DNA of 64,000 nucleotides from Variovorax boronicumulans (GTDB lineage: Bacteria; Pseudomonadota; Gammaproteobacteria; Burkholderiales; Burkholderiaceae_C): assembly GCF_007677875.1 (NCBI RefSeq), contig NZ_VEDO01000012.1:1-64000 (forward strand), read 5' to 3'. Positions 18,522 through 29,195 of the stretch are shown piece by piece (the first letter of the stretch is position 1; every line of letters starts with the position of its first letter). The notes under the pieces were generated by a model. The model saw nothing but the letters and a program-made list of their open reading frames with translations, was not told where the DNA came from and did not search any database. A program made the translations under genes and the position numbers.

Positions 18522-20060
18522 ATGAGCCTGTCTTTGGTGCAAAGCCGTGTGCTGGTGGGCCTGGATGCACCCGCCGTCACCGTCGAGGTGCATCTGGCCA
18601 ACGGCCTGCCCAGCTTCACGCTGGTGGGTCTGGCGCACACCGAGGTCAAGGAGGCACGCGAGCGGGTGCGCTCGGCCATCCAGAACGCCGGGCTGGCGTT
18701 CCCGCACAACAAGAGGATCACGGTCAACCTGGCGCCGGCCGATCTCCCGAAAGACTCCGGTCGTTTCGACCTGCCGATTGCGCTGGGCATTCTGGCGGCG
18801 AGCGGACAGGTCGATGCCGGGCGGCTGGCCGGCCACGAATTCGCCGGGGAGTTGTCGCTGTCCGGCGAACTGCGGCCCGTGCACGGCGCGCTGGCGCTGA
18901 GTCTGGCGCTGCGTGACCGGGCCGAAGCCGTGACCCTGGTGCTGCCGCCGGGCAGCGCCGAAGAGGCGGCCCTGGTGCCGGACATGCGGGTGGTGCGCGC
19001 GCGGCATCTGCTGGATGTGGTGGGGGCGTTCGCGCCGGGCAACGAGCCTGCGGCCGCGCCCGGCGCGGGCTGGACGCGGCTGGAGCCCGGCCTGCCGCCC
19101 GCCGGCCCCGCGGGCCCGGATCTGGCCGATGTCAAAGGACAGGCCGCGGCCAAGCGGGCCCTGGAGATCGCGGCCGCTGGCGGCCACAGCGTGCTGCTGG
19201 TGGGCCCACCGGGCAGCGGCAAGTCCATGCTGGCCCAGCGCTTCGCCGATCTGCTACCGCCCATGCGCACCGAGGAGGCGCTGCAAAGCGCGGCGGTTGC
19301 CAGCCTGGCAGGCCAGTTCTCGTTGGCACAGTGGATGCGCCGGCCGACACGCGCGCCGCACCACACGGCAAGTGCCGTGGCTTTGGTGGGCGGTGGATCG
19401 CCGCCACGGCCCGGCGAGATCTCGCTGGCGCACCACGGGGTTTTGTTTCTGGACGAGCTCGTCGAGTTTCCCCGTGCCGCACTCGAGGCCCTGCGCGAGC
19501 CGCTGGAAACGGGGCGCATCGCCATCGCCCGCGCGGCGCGGCGTGCCGAGTTTCCCGCGCGCTTCCTGCTCATCGCCGCCATGAACCCCTGCCCCTGCGG
19601 CTACTTCGGCGCCACGCACCGCGCCTGCCGCTGCAGCCCGGACCAGGTGGTGCGCTACCAGTCCAAGCTCAGCGGCCCGCTGCTGGACCGGATCGACCTG
19701 CACCTGGAGATCGCCGCCCTGTCGCCCCAGGAACTGCTGGACACGCCCGCGGCCGAAAGCACGGCCACGGTGCGCGCGCGCTGCAGCGCGGCGCGTGCGC
19801 TGGCCATGGAGCGCCAGGGCCAGTGCAACCAGGCTCTTGCCGGCCAGGAGCTGGAGCGCCATGCCCCGCGCACGGAGGAAGCGGCCCGCTTCCTGAACCA
19901 TGCGGCGGCCCGGCTGGGATGGTCGGCCCGCGGCATCCACCGCGCGCTGCGCGTGGCGCGCACGATCGCGGATCTGCAATGCAGCGAACGGCTGGACACC
20001 AGCCACATCGCCGAGGCGGTGCAATACCGCCGCGCATTGCGCAGCCCGGGCACGGGCTAA
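18522..20060 (+). CDS. comM: ComM/YifB family Mg-chelatase-like AAA ATPase
   Basis: A 512-residue protein with an N-terminal Lon-protease-like fold domain (about 20-145), a Walker A GPPGSGKS at 228-235, a Walker B in HHGVLFLDEL, and a C-terminal Mg-chelatase helical domain. A cysteine-rich MNPCPCGYFG...CRCSP segment is the family's zinc-like motif. ComM is a DNA helicase that extends branch migration during integration of taken-up DNA in natural transformation. GGGGAGA, 10 bases before the ATG at 18522, supports this start. The gene is divergent from the porin and has no competence genes near it. Confidence 0.95.
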   Translation: MSLSLVQSRVLVGLDAPAVTVEVHLANGLPSFTLVGLAHTEVKEARERVRSAIQNAGLAFPHNKRITVNLAPADLPKDSGRFDLPIALGILAASGQVDAGRLAGHEFAGELSLSGELRPVHGALALSLALRDRAEAVTLVLPPGSAEEAALVPDMRVVRARHLLDVVGAFAPGNEPAAAPGAGWTRLEPGLPPAGPAGPDLADVKGQAAAKRALEIAAAGGHSVLLVGPPGSGKSMLAQRFADLLPPMRTEEALQSAAVASLAGQFSLAQWMRRPTRAPHHTASAVALVGGGSPPRPGEISLAHHGVLFLDELVEFPRAALEALREPLETGRIAIARAARRAEFPARFLLIAAMNPCPCGYFGATHRACRCSPDQVVRYQSKLSGPLLDRIDLHLEIAALSPQELLDTPAAESTATVRARCSAARALAMERQGQCNQALAGQELERHAPRTEEAARFLNHAAARLGWSARGIHRALRVARTIADLQCSERLDTSHIAEAVQYRRALRSPGTG

Positions 20061-20067
20061 GCCCAGC

Positions 20068-20877
20068 TCAAACGCTGGCCGGAACGCGTTGGGGGCGGGG
20101 TGCCTGTTCCGGGGCCTGCTGCGCCAAGGCCTCGTGCAACAGGTAGCAGGTGTCCATCTGGGCATGCACCTCGTGCCAGATCGGACGCACCATGGCGCGC
20201 AGACTGTTGTAGACCTGCGAGACGCGCATCAGTGAGGGGATGCGCATGCCGCGATGCTCGATGGGAGCACCGACGGTTTCGATCTGCACGCCGCCCCGCG
20301 CGAAGTGCTTGGCCAGGCGCGGCTCCGTCAATGTGAACAAATATTCGACCCCTGCGCGCTGGGCCAGCGCCACGGCACCAAAGTACAGGCTCACCGGGAT
20401 GTTGGGAAAGCGCGCGACAGGATGGCCGGCGCTGTCGCGCGACGACAGGGCGACTGGGCGATGCAGTTCGCCGCGCCGGCGACGGAACTCACCCATGACG
20501 GCCAGTCGCGACACCTCGGCGATGCGCTCGCGCGGCAGCGCTGCGGGGTCGATGATGCGACGGTCCAGCGTGTCGCGGCAGGACTGTTCGAACGGCAACG
20601 GCGCGTTGCGGTCCTGCGGGTCGGTCAACACCACGCGGGCACAGCCCACAGGGCGCACATTGTCGTCGTTGGTCCGGACAATGCAGTGCAACGCATGGCG
20701 GTCGTAGCGATCGACCTCACGTTGTGAAGGGCTAACCGGTTCGAAACCAAGTTCCCGCGCATACACATCGTGGCGCACAAAATACACTTCGTCTCGCGCC
20801 CCCTCGTCCAGAGCTGGTGCAATACGGAAATATTGCCCAAAACGCTCACAGGCAGGCGAGGAGGCGAATGTTTTCAT
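20068..20877 (-). CDS. PEP-CTERM/exosortase system-associated acyltransferase (FeeM-like)
   Basis: A 269-residue GNAT-like acyltransferase of the family found with exosortase/PEP-CTERM systems and related to N-acyl amino acid synthases. Landmarks are DEVYFVRHDVYARELGFEP near residues 29-47, EVDRYDRHALHC, and the ERIAEVSRLAVMGEFRRR core. The family is thought to use acyl carrier proteins as acyl donors. No exosortase or PEP-CTERM protein is in this window, so it is an orphan here. Two perfect inverted repeats lie in the 100 bases upstream. It ends 7 bases from the convergent comM stop. Confidence 0.85.
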   Translation of the reverse strand: MKTFASSPACERFGQYFRIAPALDEGARDEVYFVRHDVYARELGFEPVSPSQREVDRYDRHALHCIVRTNDDNVRPVGCARVVLTDPQDRNAPLPFEQSCRDTLDRRIIDPAALPRERIAEVSRLAVMGEFRRRRGELHRPVALSSRDSAGHPVARFPNIPVSLYFGAVALAQRAGVEYLFTLTEPRLAKHFARGGVQIETVGAPIEHRGMRIPSLMRVSQVYNSLRAMVRPIWHEVHAQMDTCYLLHEALAQQAPEQAPRPQRVPASV

Positions 20878-20938
20878 GACTTTTAAGTGATGTGCCGTTG
20901 CGCGACGTGCTCAGCGGGTGTAGGCGAATGCTAGTAGT

Positions 20939-21015
20939 TTTTGTAGGTCAACGCCGCTACAAAATGTCAGTGAACGTGAATAGTTCCCTTGACCGACCCG
21001 GAATTTGAACTATTC
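20939..21015. promoter_or_regulatory. Two perfect inverted repeats upstream of the acyltransferase gene
   Basis: TTTTGTAG at 20939-20946 pairs with CTACAAAA at 20957-20964 across 10 bases, and GAATAGTTC at 20978-20986 pairs with GAACTATTC at 21007-21015 across 20 bases. Both are perfect and AT-rich in GC-rich surroundings. They lie 62-138 bases before the acyltransferase start, in a 261-base gap with no gene. Operators are the simplest reading; a weak terminator for the second is possible. Confidence 0.5.
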
Positions 21016-21072
21016 CGATGGCTTTTTTGTTACGAACCTGAAAAAGAGGAGTGGAGCAGGCGCTCACCAACG

Positions 21073-21110
21073 AAAAAAGGCCGGGCGACTAGGCCCGGCC
21101 TTTCTTGTTT
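21073..21110. terminator. Bidirectional Rho-independent terminator
   Basis: An AAGGCCGGGC arm and GCCCGGCCTT arm enclose a six-base loop. Read on the minus strand the stem is followed by six T residues (gene at 21139); on the plus strand it is followed by TTTCTTGTTTG. Confidence 0.85.
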
Positions 21111-21138
21111 GTTTCAACCGACGGTTCGCGCTGGCCCG

Positions 21139-21798
21139 TCAGCCGTTCCAGGCACCTCCACCGGTGCGCAGCCTGGCTGTGCCGTTCTGCACCAGCACGG
21201 GACTGCCCACCGCAAGCGCCTGGGTTTGCTCCAACGTGCGCACACTTCCATCGTCCATGCGGACCCGCACCGCGTAGTGGGTCGTCTGCCGCACCCGCTT
21301 CTCCACCTCGTTGCCGGCCCAACCGCCGCCGACTGCGCCCAGCACCGTGGCCACCGCCCGACCGCTGCCGCCACCGACCTGGTTGCCCAGCACCCCGCCC
21401 ACCACGCCGCCGGCGACCGCGCCCACACCGCTGCCCTGGCCAGCGCGCTGCACGGCGGTCACGGAGAGGACGGTGCCGCAGCTCTCGCAGCGCGCCACTG
21501 GAGAGGCGGCCACCTGCGCAGCAGGCGCCCGCACGACCGCAGGTGCCGTTCGCGGCGCCACAGGGGCGGGCGTTGCGCTCGGCGCGGAAGGCTTGGCAGC
21601 CGCCTCGCTGGCACCATCGAAAGGCACGAGGGCGGCGGTCTGGCTGGCTGTCGGTTCTGCTGCGCCGCGCGGCAATTGCGTACCCAGCAGTGTGCCGCCC
21701 AGGCCCGCCACGGCGACGGCCAAAGCCCCGACGACGACCCATAGCGGCTTGTTGCCCGAGCGGGCCGGAACAGGTGGCGAGATTCGATGTTCTTGCAT
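21139..21798 (-). CDS. Glycine-zipper 2TM-domain membrane protein
   Basis: A 219-residue protein with one N-terminal membrane helix (about 20-44), a Pro/Ala-rich linker (45-100), a CESCG pair of cysteines, and a glycine-zipper segment with G-x3-G spacing (GAVAGGVVGGVLGNQVGGGSG...) typical of Rickettsia 17-kDa/SlyB-like proteins. The start at 21798 has GAGGAG 6 bases upstream; a GTG 6 bases earlier overlaps that site and is less likely. Such proteins are envelope proteins of uncertain function. The gene ends in front of a strong terminator. Confidence 0.85.
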   Translation of the reverse strand: MQEHRISPPVPARSGNKPLWVVVGALAVAVAGLGGTLLGTQLPRGAAEPTASQTAALVPFDGASEAAAKPSAPSATPAPVAPRTAPAVVRAPAAQVAASPVARCESCGTVLSVTAVQRAGQGSGVGAVAGGVVGGVLGNQVGGGSGRAVATVLGAVGGGWAGNEVEKRVRQTTHYAVRVRMDDGSVRTLEQTQALAVGSPVLVQNGTARLRTGGGAWNG

Positions 21799-21921
21799 GT
21801 GCACTCCTCGATGCGGAGCTCAGACAGGCTCCATGGACTCCAAGGCTATGCAGGCAGCGTCAGGGCTCCGTGTCCGGTTTGTAAGACACCGTAAAAATTG
21901 CGCGTTGTCCCCCGGTGGCCG

Positions 21922-24693
<2,772 letters not shown>

Positions 24694-24723
24694 GGTCTCA
24701 CCTGGGCATCCGGTCAAGGAACA

Positions 24724-24801
24724 GGTGAGCGTCGTTGCGGATGCGCGGTCCCAAGCCTGACGGGCGCCGGTGGATCGGCCCGCTGCAACGCTCCTTGGGA
24801 A
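24724..24801 (-). promoter_or_regulatory. metH: S-adenosylhomocysteine (SAH) riboswitch
   Basis: On the minus strand the order is CCCAAGGAGCGTTGC, an internal hairpin region, CAGGCTTGGG, then CGCAACGACGCTCACC. CCCAAG pairs with CTTGGG (P1), and GAGCGTTGC pairs with GCAACGACGCTC to make the pseudoknot, matching the known SAH riboswitch layout found before ahcY and metH genes. SAH binding normally turns expression on. It ends 30 bases before the metH start, where it could expose the ribosome binding site. Confidence 0.88.
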
Positions 24802-24819
24802 GGCGCGGATTCTATCGAG

Positions 24820-25515
24820 CTAGTCGGGCTCGACCACGTAGTCGGGGAACTGTTGCCGGATCTCCTCGACCGCCGACAGCGTGCCCGACAAGTGCGTGCG
24901 CAGAGCCTCCTGCGCCGCCGCTGCATCGCCCACCGCGATGGCTTCGGCGATGGCGCTGTGGTCGCGCAAGATGGACGCGGTCTTGCCCGCAGTGGGAAGG
25001 TGCAGCCGGCGCAGCCGGTCCACATGGCCCGAGACGCGGCCGACCAGATCGACCAGGGCTGCCATGTCGGCCGCTGCGTAGAGCAGCTGGTGGAACTGCC
25101 GGTCCGCCGCGACGAACTCGCCGTACTGCTGCGCCTCGGCCAGCGCCTGCTGCAGCGCGATCTGGCGCCGCAGCGCCTCGACCAGGCCCGCCGGCCGGCG
25201 TAGCGCCAGCTCGCGCACGAGTTCCAGTTCAATCGCGCGCCGCAGGAAATGCGCCTGGCGCGCCGCGCGCAGGTCGATGCGGCTGACCAGCGTGGCGTGC
25301 TGCGGGAACACGTCGACCAGCCCCTCTTCCGCCAGCCGCAGCAGCGCCTCGCGCACGGGCGTCTGGCTCACCCCGAATTGCTCGGCCAGGGCCTGGCGCG
25401 CCAGCACGGTGCCGGGGACGAGTTCCAGGTCCAGGATCGCCTCGCGCAGCCGCTCCAGCACCTGCGGCGCGGCCAGGCGCGTGCGGTCCAGGCGGATCTT
25501 GGGAAGGGCGTTCAT
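24820..25515 (-). CDS. GntR family regulator, FCD (FadR) subfamily
   Basis: Regulator of 231 residues. The N-terminal winged helix (about 10-75) has GTVLARQALAEQFGVSQTPVREALLRLAEEGLV, and the remainder is an all-helical FCD effector domain. The ATG at 25515 is preferred; an in-frame TTG lies three codons upstream. It is divergent from the Bug-dehydratase-RraA cluster, and a 14-bp perfect palindrome lies between them. Downstream, on the same strand, the metH riboswitch begins 19 bases after its stop, so read-through into metH is possible. Confidence 0.93.
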   Translation of the reverse strand: MNALPKIRLDRTRLAAPQVLERLREAILDLELVPGTVLARQALAEQFGVSQTPVREALLRLAEEGLVDVFPQHATLVSRIDLRAARQAHFLRRAIELELVRELALRRPAGLVEALRRQIALQQALAEAQQYGEFVAADRQFHQLLYAAADMAALVDLVGRVSGHVDRLRRLHLPTAGKTASILRDHSAIAEAIAVGDAAAAQEALRTHLSGTLSAVEEIRQQFPDYVVEPD

Positions 25516-25538
25516 CGCGGGCAATTCTGCATTGACGT

Positions 25539-25552
25539 ACTAATATATTAGT
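25539..25552. promoter_or_regulatory. Perfect palindrome, probable GntR operator
   Basis: ACTAATATATTAGT is a perfect 14-bp palindrome and is AT-only at its centre, in a region otherwise over 60% GC. It lies between the divergent GntR gene and the plus-strand catabolic cluster. FCD-type regulators commonly bind short palindromes of this kind next to their own gene; the link is inference. Confidence 0.7.
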
Positions 25553-25605
25553 GTTTCAATCCCGTGCCAACAAGACCCATCGACACCGAGACACAGGAGA
25601 TGCAC

Positions 25606-26583
25606 ATGCACCGTCGCACGATGATCCAGGGCGCGCTGTCCACCGTGGCCAGTCTCGCACTGCCGGCTCTGGCCCAGGGCAGTTGGCCGACCGGCAAGGC
25701 GATCACCTACATCGTCCCCTTCCCGCCCGGCGGCAACACCGACACGCTGGCCCGCGTGATCGCGCCGGCCCTGTCGACCGCGCTGGGCACGCCCGTGGTC
25801 ATCGACAACAAGGGTGGCGCCGGCGGCAGCGTGGGTTCGGCCCTTGCCGCGCGTGCGGCACCGGACGGCTACACCATCCTGGGCGGCACCATCAGCTCGC
25901 ATTCCATCAACGGCAGCCTGTATTCCAAGCTCGACTACGACCCGGTCAAGTCCTTCACGCCGGTCGCCATGCTGGGCTCCGGGCCGCTGGTGCTGGTGGT
26001 CAACGCGAGCAGCCTATACAAGACGCTGAACGACGTGCTGGCGGCCAGCAAGGCGAAGCCCGGCGGCCTGTCCTCGGCCTCGCCCGGCAACGGCACCTCG
26101 CCGCACATGGCGATGGCCCTGCTGAGCTACCAGTCGGGCGTGGCCTTCACGCACGTGCCCTACAAGGGCAGCGCCCCGGCCGTGCAGGACCTCGTAGGCG
26201 GCCAGGTCGACATGATGTTCGACACCACGCTGATCGTCGGCCCGCACATCCAGTCGGGCAAGCTGCGGCCCATCGCGGTCAGCAGCGCCAGGCGGCTCGA
26301 ATCGCTGCCCGACGTGCCCACCATCGCCGAGGCCGGCCAGAAGGGCTTCGACATGGGCTCCTGGCAGGCCGTGTTCGCACCGGCCGGCACGCCCAAGGCC
26401 ATCGTCGACCGGCTGCACGCCGAGATCATGAAGATCGTCGCCACGCCCGAGGTGCAGGCCCGGCTCAAGGGCTTCGGCATGCTGCCCTCCGACATGACAC
26501 CGGCCCTGCTGGGCGAGTACCAGAAGGCCGAGGTCGACAAGTGGGCCAAGGTGATCAAGGCCGCCGGCATCAAGGCAGAGTGA
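25606..26583 (+). CDS. Bug-family (TctC) extracytoplasmic solute receptor
   Basis: Periplasmic receptor of 325 residues, first gene of the GntR-controlled cluster. The ATG at 25606 is chosen since CAGGAG lies 6 bases upstream; a second ATG 6 bases earlier sits against that site. The signal region carries HRRTMIQG, a twin-arginine-like start, with cleavage near ALAQG. Family features are YIVPFPPGGNTD, VVIDNKGGAGG, APDGYTIL, HVPYKGSAPAVQDL and the closing KWAKVIKAAGIKAE. A sugar-acid ligand is plausible, because the next gene is a sugar-acid-type dehydratase. Confidence 0.93.
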   Translation: MHRRTMIQGALSTVASLALPALAQGSWPTGKAITYIVPFPPGGNTDTLARVIAPALSTALGTPVVIDNKGGAGGSVGSALAARAAPDGYTILGGTISSHSINGSLYSKLDYDPVKSFTPVAMLGSGPLVLVVNASSLYKTLNDVLAASKAKPGGLSSASPGNGTSPHMAMALLSYQSGVAFTHVPYKGSAPAVQDLVGGQVDMMFDTTLIVGPHIQSGKLRPIAVSSARRLESLPDVPTIAEAGQKGFDMGSWQAVFAPAGTPKAIVDRLHAEIMKIVATPEVQARLKGFGMLPSDMTPALLGEYQKAEVDKWAKVIKAAGIKAE

Positions 26584-26587
26584 CCCG

Positions 26588-28318
26588 ATGACAAGACGCA
26601 CCTACGACAGCCTGCGCAGCGCGCGCTGGTTCGCTCCCGACGACTTCCGCTCCTTCGGCCACCGCTCGCGCGTGCTGCAGATGGGCTATGGCTACGAGGA
26701 CTGGAAGGGCAAGCCCATCATCGCCATCGTCAACACCTGGAGCGATGCCAACCAGTGCCACACCCACTTCAAGCAGCGTGTGGAAGACGTCAAGCGCGGT
26801 GTGTTCCAGGCCGGCGGTTTCCCGCTGGAGCTGCCGGCCATCAGCCTGTCGGAAAGCATGGTCAAGCCTACCACCATGCTCTACCGCAACTTCCTCGCGA
26901 TGGAGACCGAGGAGCTGCTGCGCAGCCACCCCGTGGACGGCGCCGTGCTGATGGGCGGCTGCGACAAGACCACGCCGGGCCTGACCATGGGCGCGCTGTC
27001 CATGGGCATCCCCTTCATCTACCTGCCGGCCGGCCCCATGCTCCGCGGCAACTGGAAGGGCCATGTGCTGGGCTCAGGCTCGGACGCCTTCAAGTACTGG
27101 GACGAGCGCCGCGCCGGCCGCCTGTCGGACCAGGCCTGGTTCGAGATGGAAGCCGGCATCGCGCGCAGTCACGGCACCTGCATGACCATGGGCACGGCCG
27201 CCACCATGATGGGCATCGCCGAATCCATCGGCTTCACGCTGCCCGGTGCGTCGAGCATCCCCGCAGCCGATGCCAACCACGTGCGCATGAGCGCCGAATG
27301 CGGCCGCCGCATCGTCGACATGGTCTGGGACGATCTGACGCCCGCCAGGATGCTCACGCGCGCCAACTTCGAGAACGGCATCGCCTGCGCGATGGCCATG
27401 GGCTGCTCGACCAACGCCATCATCCATTTGATCGCCATGTCGCGCCGGGCCGACCACCCCGTGAGCCTGGCGGACTTCGACGCCTTCAGCCGGCGCGTGC
27501 AGGTCATCGCCAACATCCGGCCCAGCGGCGACGCCTACCTCATGGAAGACTTCTTCTACGCGGGCGGCCTGCGCGCGATGCTGGAGCGCATCCGCCCGCA
27601 CCTCAAGACCGAGGCGCTGACCGTCAACGGCAAGACCATCGGCGAGAACATCGCGGGTGCCGAGGTCTACAACGACGACGTGATCCGCCCGCTGGACAAG
27701 CCCATCTATGCGGAAGGCGCGCTCGCCGTGCTGCGCGGCAACCTCGCGCCCGACGGCGTGGTCATCAAGCCCAGCGCGGTGGCGCCGCACCTGTTGCGCC
27801 ACACCGGCCGCGCCCTGGTGTTCGACGACTACCCCAGCCTCAAGAAGGCCGTGGACGATCCTGAGCTCGATGTGACGGGCGACGACATCCTGGTGCTGCG
27901 CAACGCCGGCCCGCTGGGCGCCGGCATGCCCGAGTGGGGCATGCTGCCGATCCCGACCAAGCTCTTGAAGCAAGGCGTGAAGGACATGCTGCGCCTGTCC
28001 GACGCACGCATGAGCGGCACCAGCTACGGCGGCTGCCTGCTGCACTGCTCGCCCGAGGCGGCCATCGGCGGCCCGCTGGCACTCGTGCAGACCGGCGACC
28101 GCATCACGGTCGACGTGCCGGCGCGCACGATCCACCTGGAAATCTCCGACGACGAAATGGCGCAACGCAAGGCCGCGTGGACCCCGCCGCCCCCGCGCTA
28201 CGAGCGCGGCTACGGCTGGATGTTCGGCCGCCACATCAAGCAGGCCAACGAGGGCTGCGATTTCGATTTCCTGGAGACGACCTTCGGCAAGCCCGTCCCA
28301 GAGCCCGATATTTTCTAA
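26588..28318 (+). CDS. IlvD/Edd family dehydratase, arabinonate-dehydratase type
   Basis: Iron-sulfur dehydratase of 576 residues. Cluster cysteines are Cys125 in GGCDKTTPG and Cys198 in SHGTCMTMGTA; a third expected cysteine lies in the N-terminal NTWSDANQCH segment. The length and the opening RSARWFAPDDFRSFGHRSR fit the sugar-acid branch (such as L-arabinonate dehydratase) better than IlvD proper. The expected product is a 2-keto-3-deoxy acid, which the RraA-like protein encoded next could cleave. The gene starts 5 bases after the Bug stop. The specific sugar acid cannot be named from sequence. Confidence 0.9.
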   Translation: MTRRTYDSLRSARWFAPDDFRSFGHRSRVLQMGYGYEDWKGKPIIAIVNTWSDANQCHTHFKQRVEDVKRGVFQAGGFPLELPAISLSESMVKPTTMLYRNFLAMETEELLRSHPVDGAVLMGGCDKTTPGLTMGALSMGIPFIYLPAGPMLRGNWKGHVLGSGSDAFKYWDERRAGRLSDQAWFEMEAGIARSHGTCMTMGTAATMMGIAESIGFTLPGASSIPAADANHVRMSAECGRRIVDMVWDDLTPARMLTRANFENGIACAMAMGCSTNAIIHLIAMSRRADHPVSLADFDAFSRRVQVIANIRPSGDAYLMEDFFYAGGLRAMLERIRPHLKTEALTVNGKTIGENIAGAEVYNDDVIRPLDKPIYAEGALAVLRGNLAPDGVVIKPSAVAPHLLRHTGRALVFDDYPSLKKAVDDPELDVTGDDILVLRNAGPLGAGMPEWGMLPIPTKLLKQGVKDMLRLSDARMSGTSYGGCLLHCSPEAAIGGPLALVQTGDRITVDVPARTIHLEISDDEMAQRKAAWTPPPPRYERGYGWMFGRHIKQANEGCDFDFLETTFGKPVPEPDIF

Positions 28319-28324
28319 CCCACC

Positions 28325-28430
28325 CCCGTTCCTCGCTCACTGCGTGTAGCTCGATTCCCCCCTCAAGGGGGCGCACCCAGCGGCCTGGCAGAGCCAGGGC
28401 CAAAGGTGCACTGGCCTCGCGCATTGCCTG
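28325..28430 (+). repeat. Dispersed repeat, copy B
   Basis: It contains CCCCCTCAAGGGGG followed by GCGCACCCAGCGGCC, a GGCAGAGC block and GGTGCACTGGC. Copy C (58515-58625, opposite strand) is identical over the 20 bases AGGGGGCGCACCCAGCGGCC, and an outer ACTGCGTGT block is also shared. The repeat sits inside the catabolic operon, between the dehydratase and RraA-like genes. Confidence 0.8.
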
Positions 28431-28468
28431 AGACGCCGTACCGCCCTCTGATCAATGAAGGACATCGA

Positions 28469-29179
28469 ATGAAGCAAGAAACCCGCGACCTGCTGAAGAA
28501 GGTCAGCACCGCCACCCTGTGCACTGCCCTCTTCAAGCGCGGCCTGCGCAACCAGATGATCCAGGACGTGCGCCCGCTCAACCCGCAGGCGCCCACCATG
28601 GTCGGCGAGGCCTTCACGCTGCGCTACATGCCGGCGCGCGAGGACCGCAACGGCATCGCCGTGTTCCAGAACCGCGACCATCCGCAACGCAAGGCCGTGG
28701 AAGAGTGTCCGCCCGGTGCCGTGATGGTCATCGACAGCCGCAAGGACGCGCGCGCGGCCTCGGCCGGCGGCATCCTGGTCGCGCGGCTGATGCAGCGCGG
28801 CGTGGCCGGCGTCGTGACCGATGGCGGCTTTCGCGACAGCCCGGACATCGCCAAGTACGCCATGCCGGCCTACCACGTGCGCCCCAGCGCGCCGACCAAC
28901 CTGACGCTGCACGAGGCCATCGAGATCAACGGCCCGATCGGCTGCGGCGACGCACCCGTGTTCCCGGGCGACGTGGTCGTGGGCGATGGCGACGGCGTGG
29001 TCGTGATCCCCGCGCACCTGGCCGACGAGATCGCCGTGGAGGCCACCGAGATGACGGCCTTCGAGGACTTCGTGCAGGAAAAGGTCATGGAAGGCCGCAG
29101 CATCCTGGGCCTGTACCCGCCGACCGACGAGCAGAGCCGCACCGATTTCGCCGCATGGCGCCAGGCCAAGGGCCGCTGA
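28469..29179 (+). CDS. RraA-like / HMG-CHA aldolase family protein
   Basis: A 236-residue protein of the RraA fold. The metal/substrate motif of this fold is present: the GGILVARLMQRGVAGVVTDGGFRD segment holds the G-x-R-G and RD residues expected in aldolase members. Aldolase relatives cleave 4-hydroxy-2-oxo acids to pyruvate plus a second fragment. Behind a dehydratase that makes a 2-keto-3-deoxy acid, an aldolase or isomerase step fits better than regulation of RNase E. GAAGGA upstream of 28469 supports the start; an upstream in-frame ATG lies within the repeat. Confidence 0.88.
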   Translation: MKQETRDLLKKVSTATLCTALFKRGLRNQMIQDVRPLNPQAPTMVGEAFTLRYMPAREDRNGIAVFQNRDHPQRKAVEECPPGAVMVIDSRKDARAASAGGILVARLMQRGVAGVVTDGGFRDSPDIAKYAMPAYHVRPSAPTNLTLHEAIEINGPIGCGDAPVFPGDVVVGDGDGVVVIPAHLADEIAVEATEMTAFEDFVQEKVMEGRSILGLYPPTDEQSRTDFAAWRQAKGR

Positions 29180-29195
29180 ACACCGAGGAGGAGAC

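Noticed and set aside
28361-28375. CCCCCTCAAGGGGG as a transcription terminator inside the dehydratase operon
   Set aside because: There is no T run after it, and the same sequence belongs to a dispersed repeat found elsewhere.
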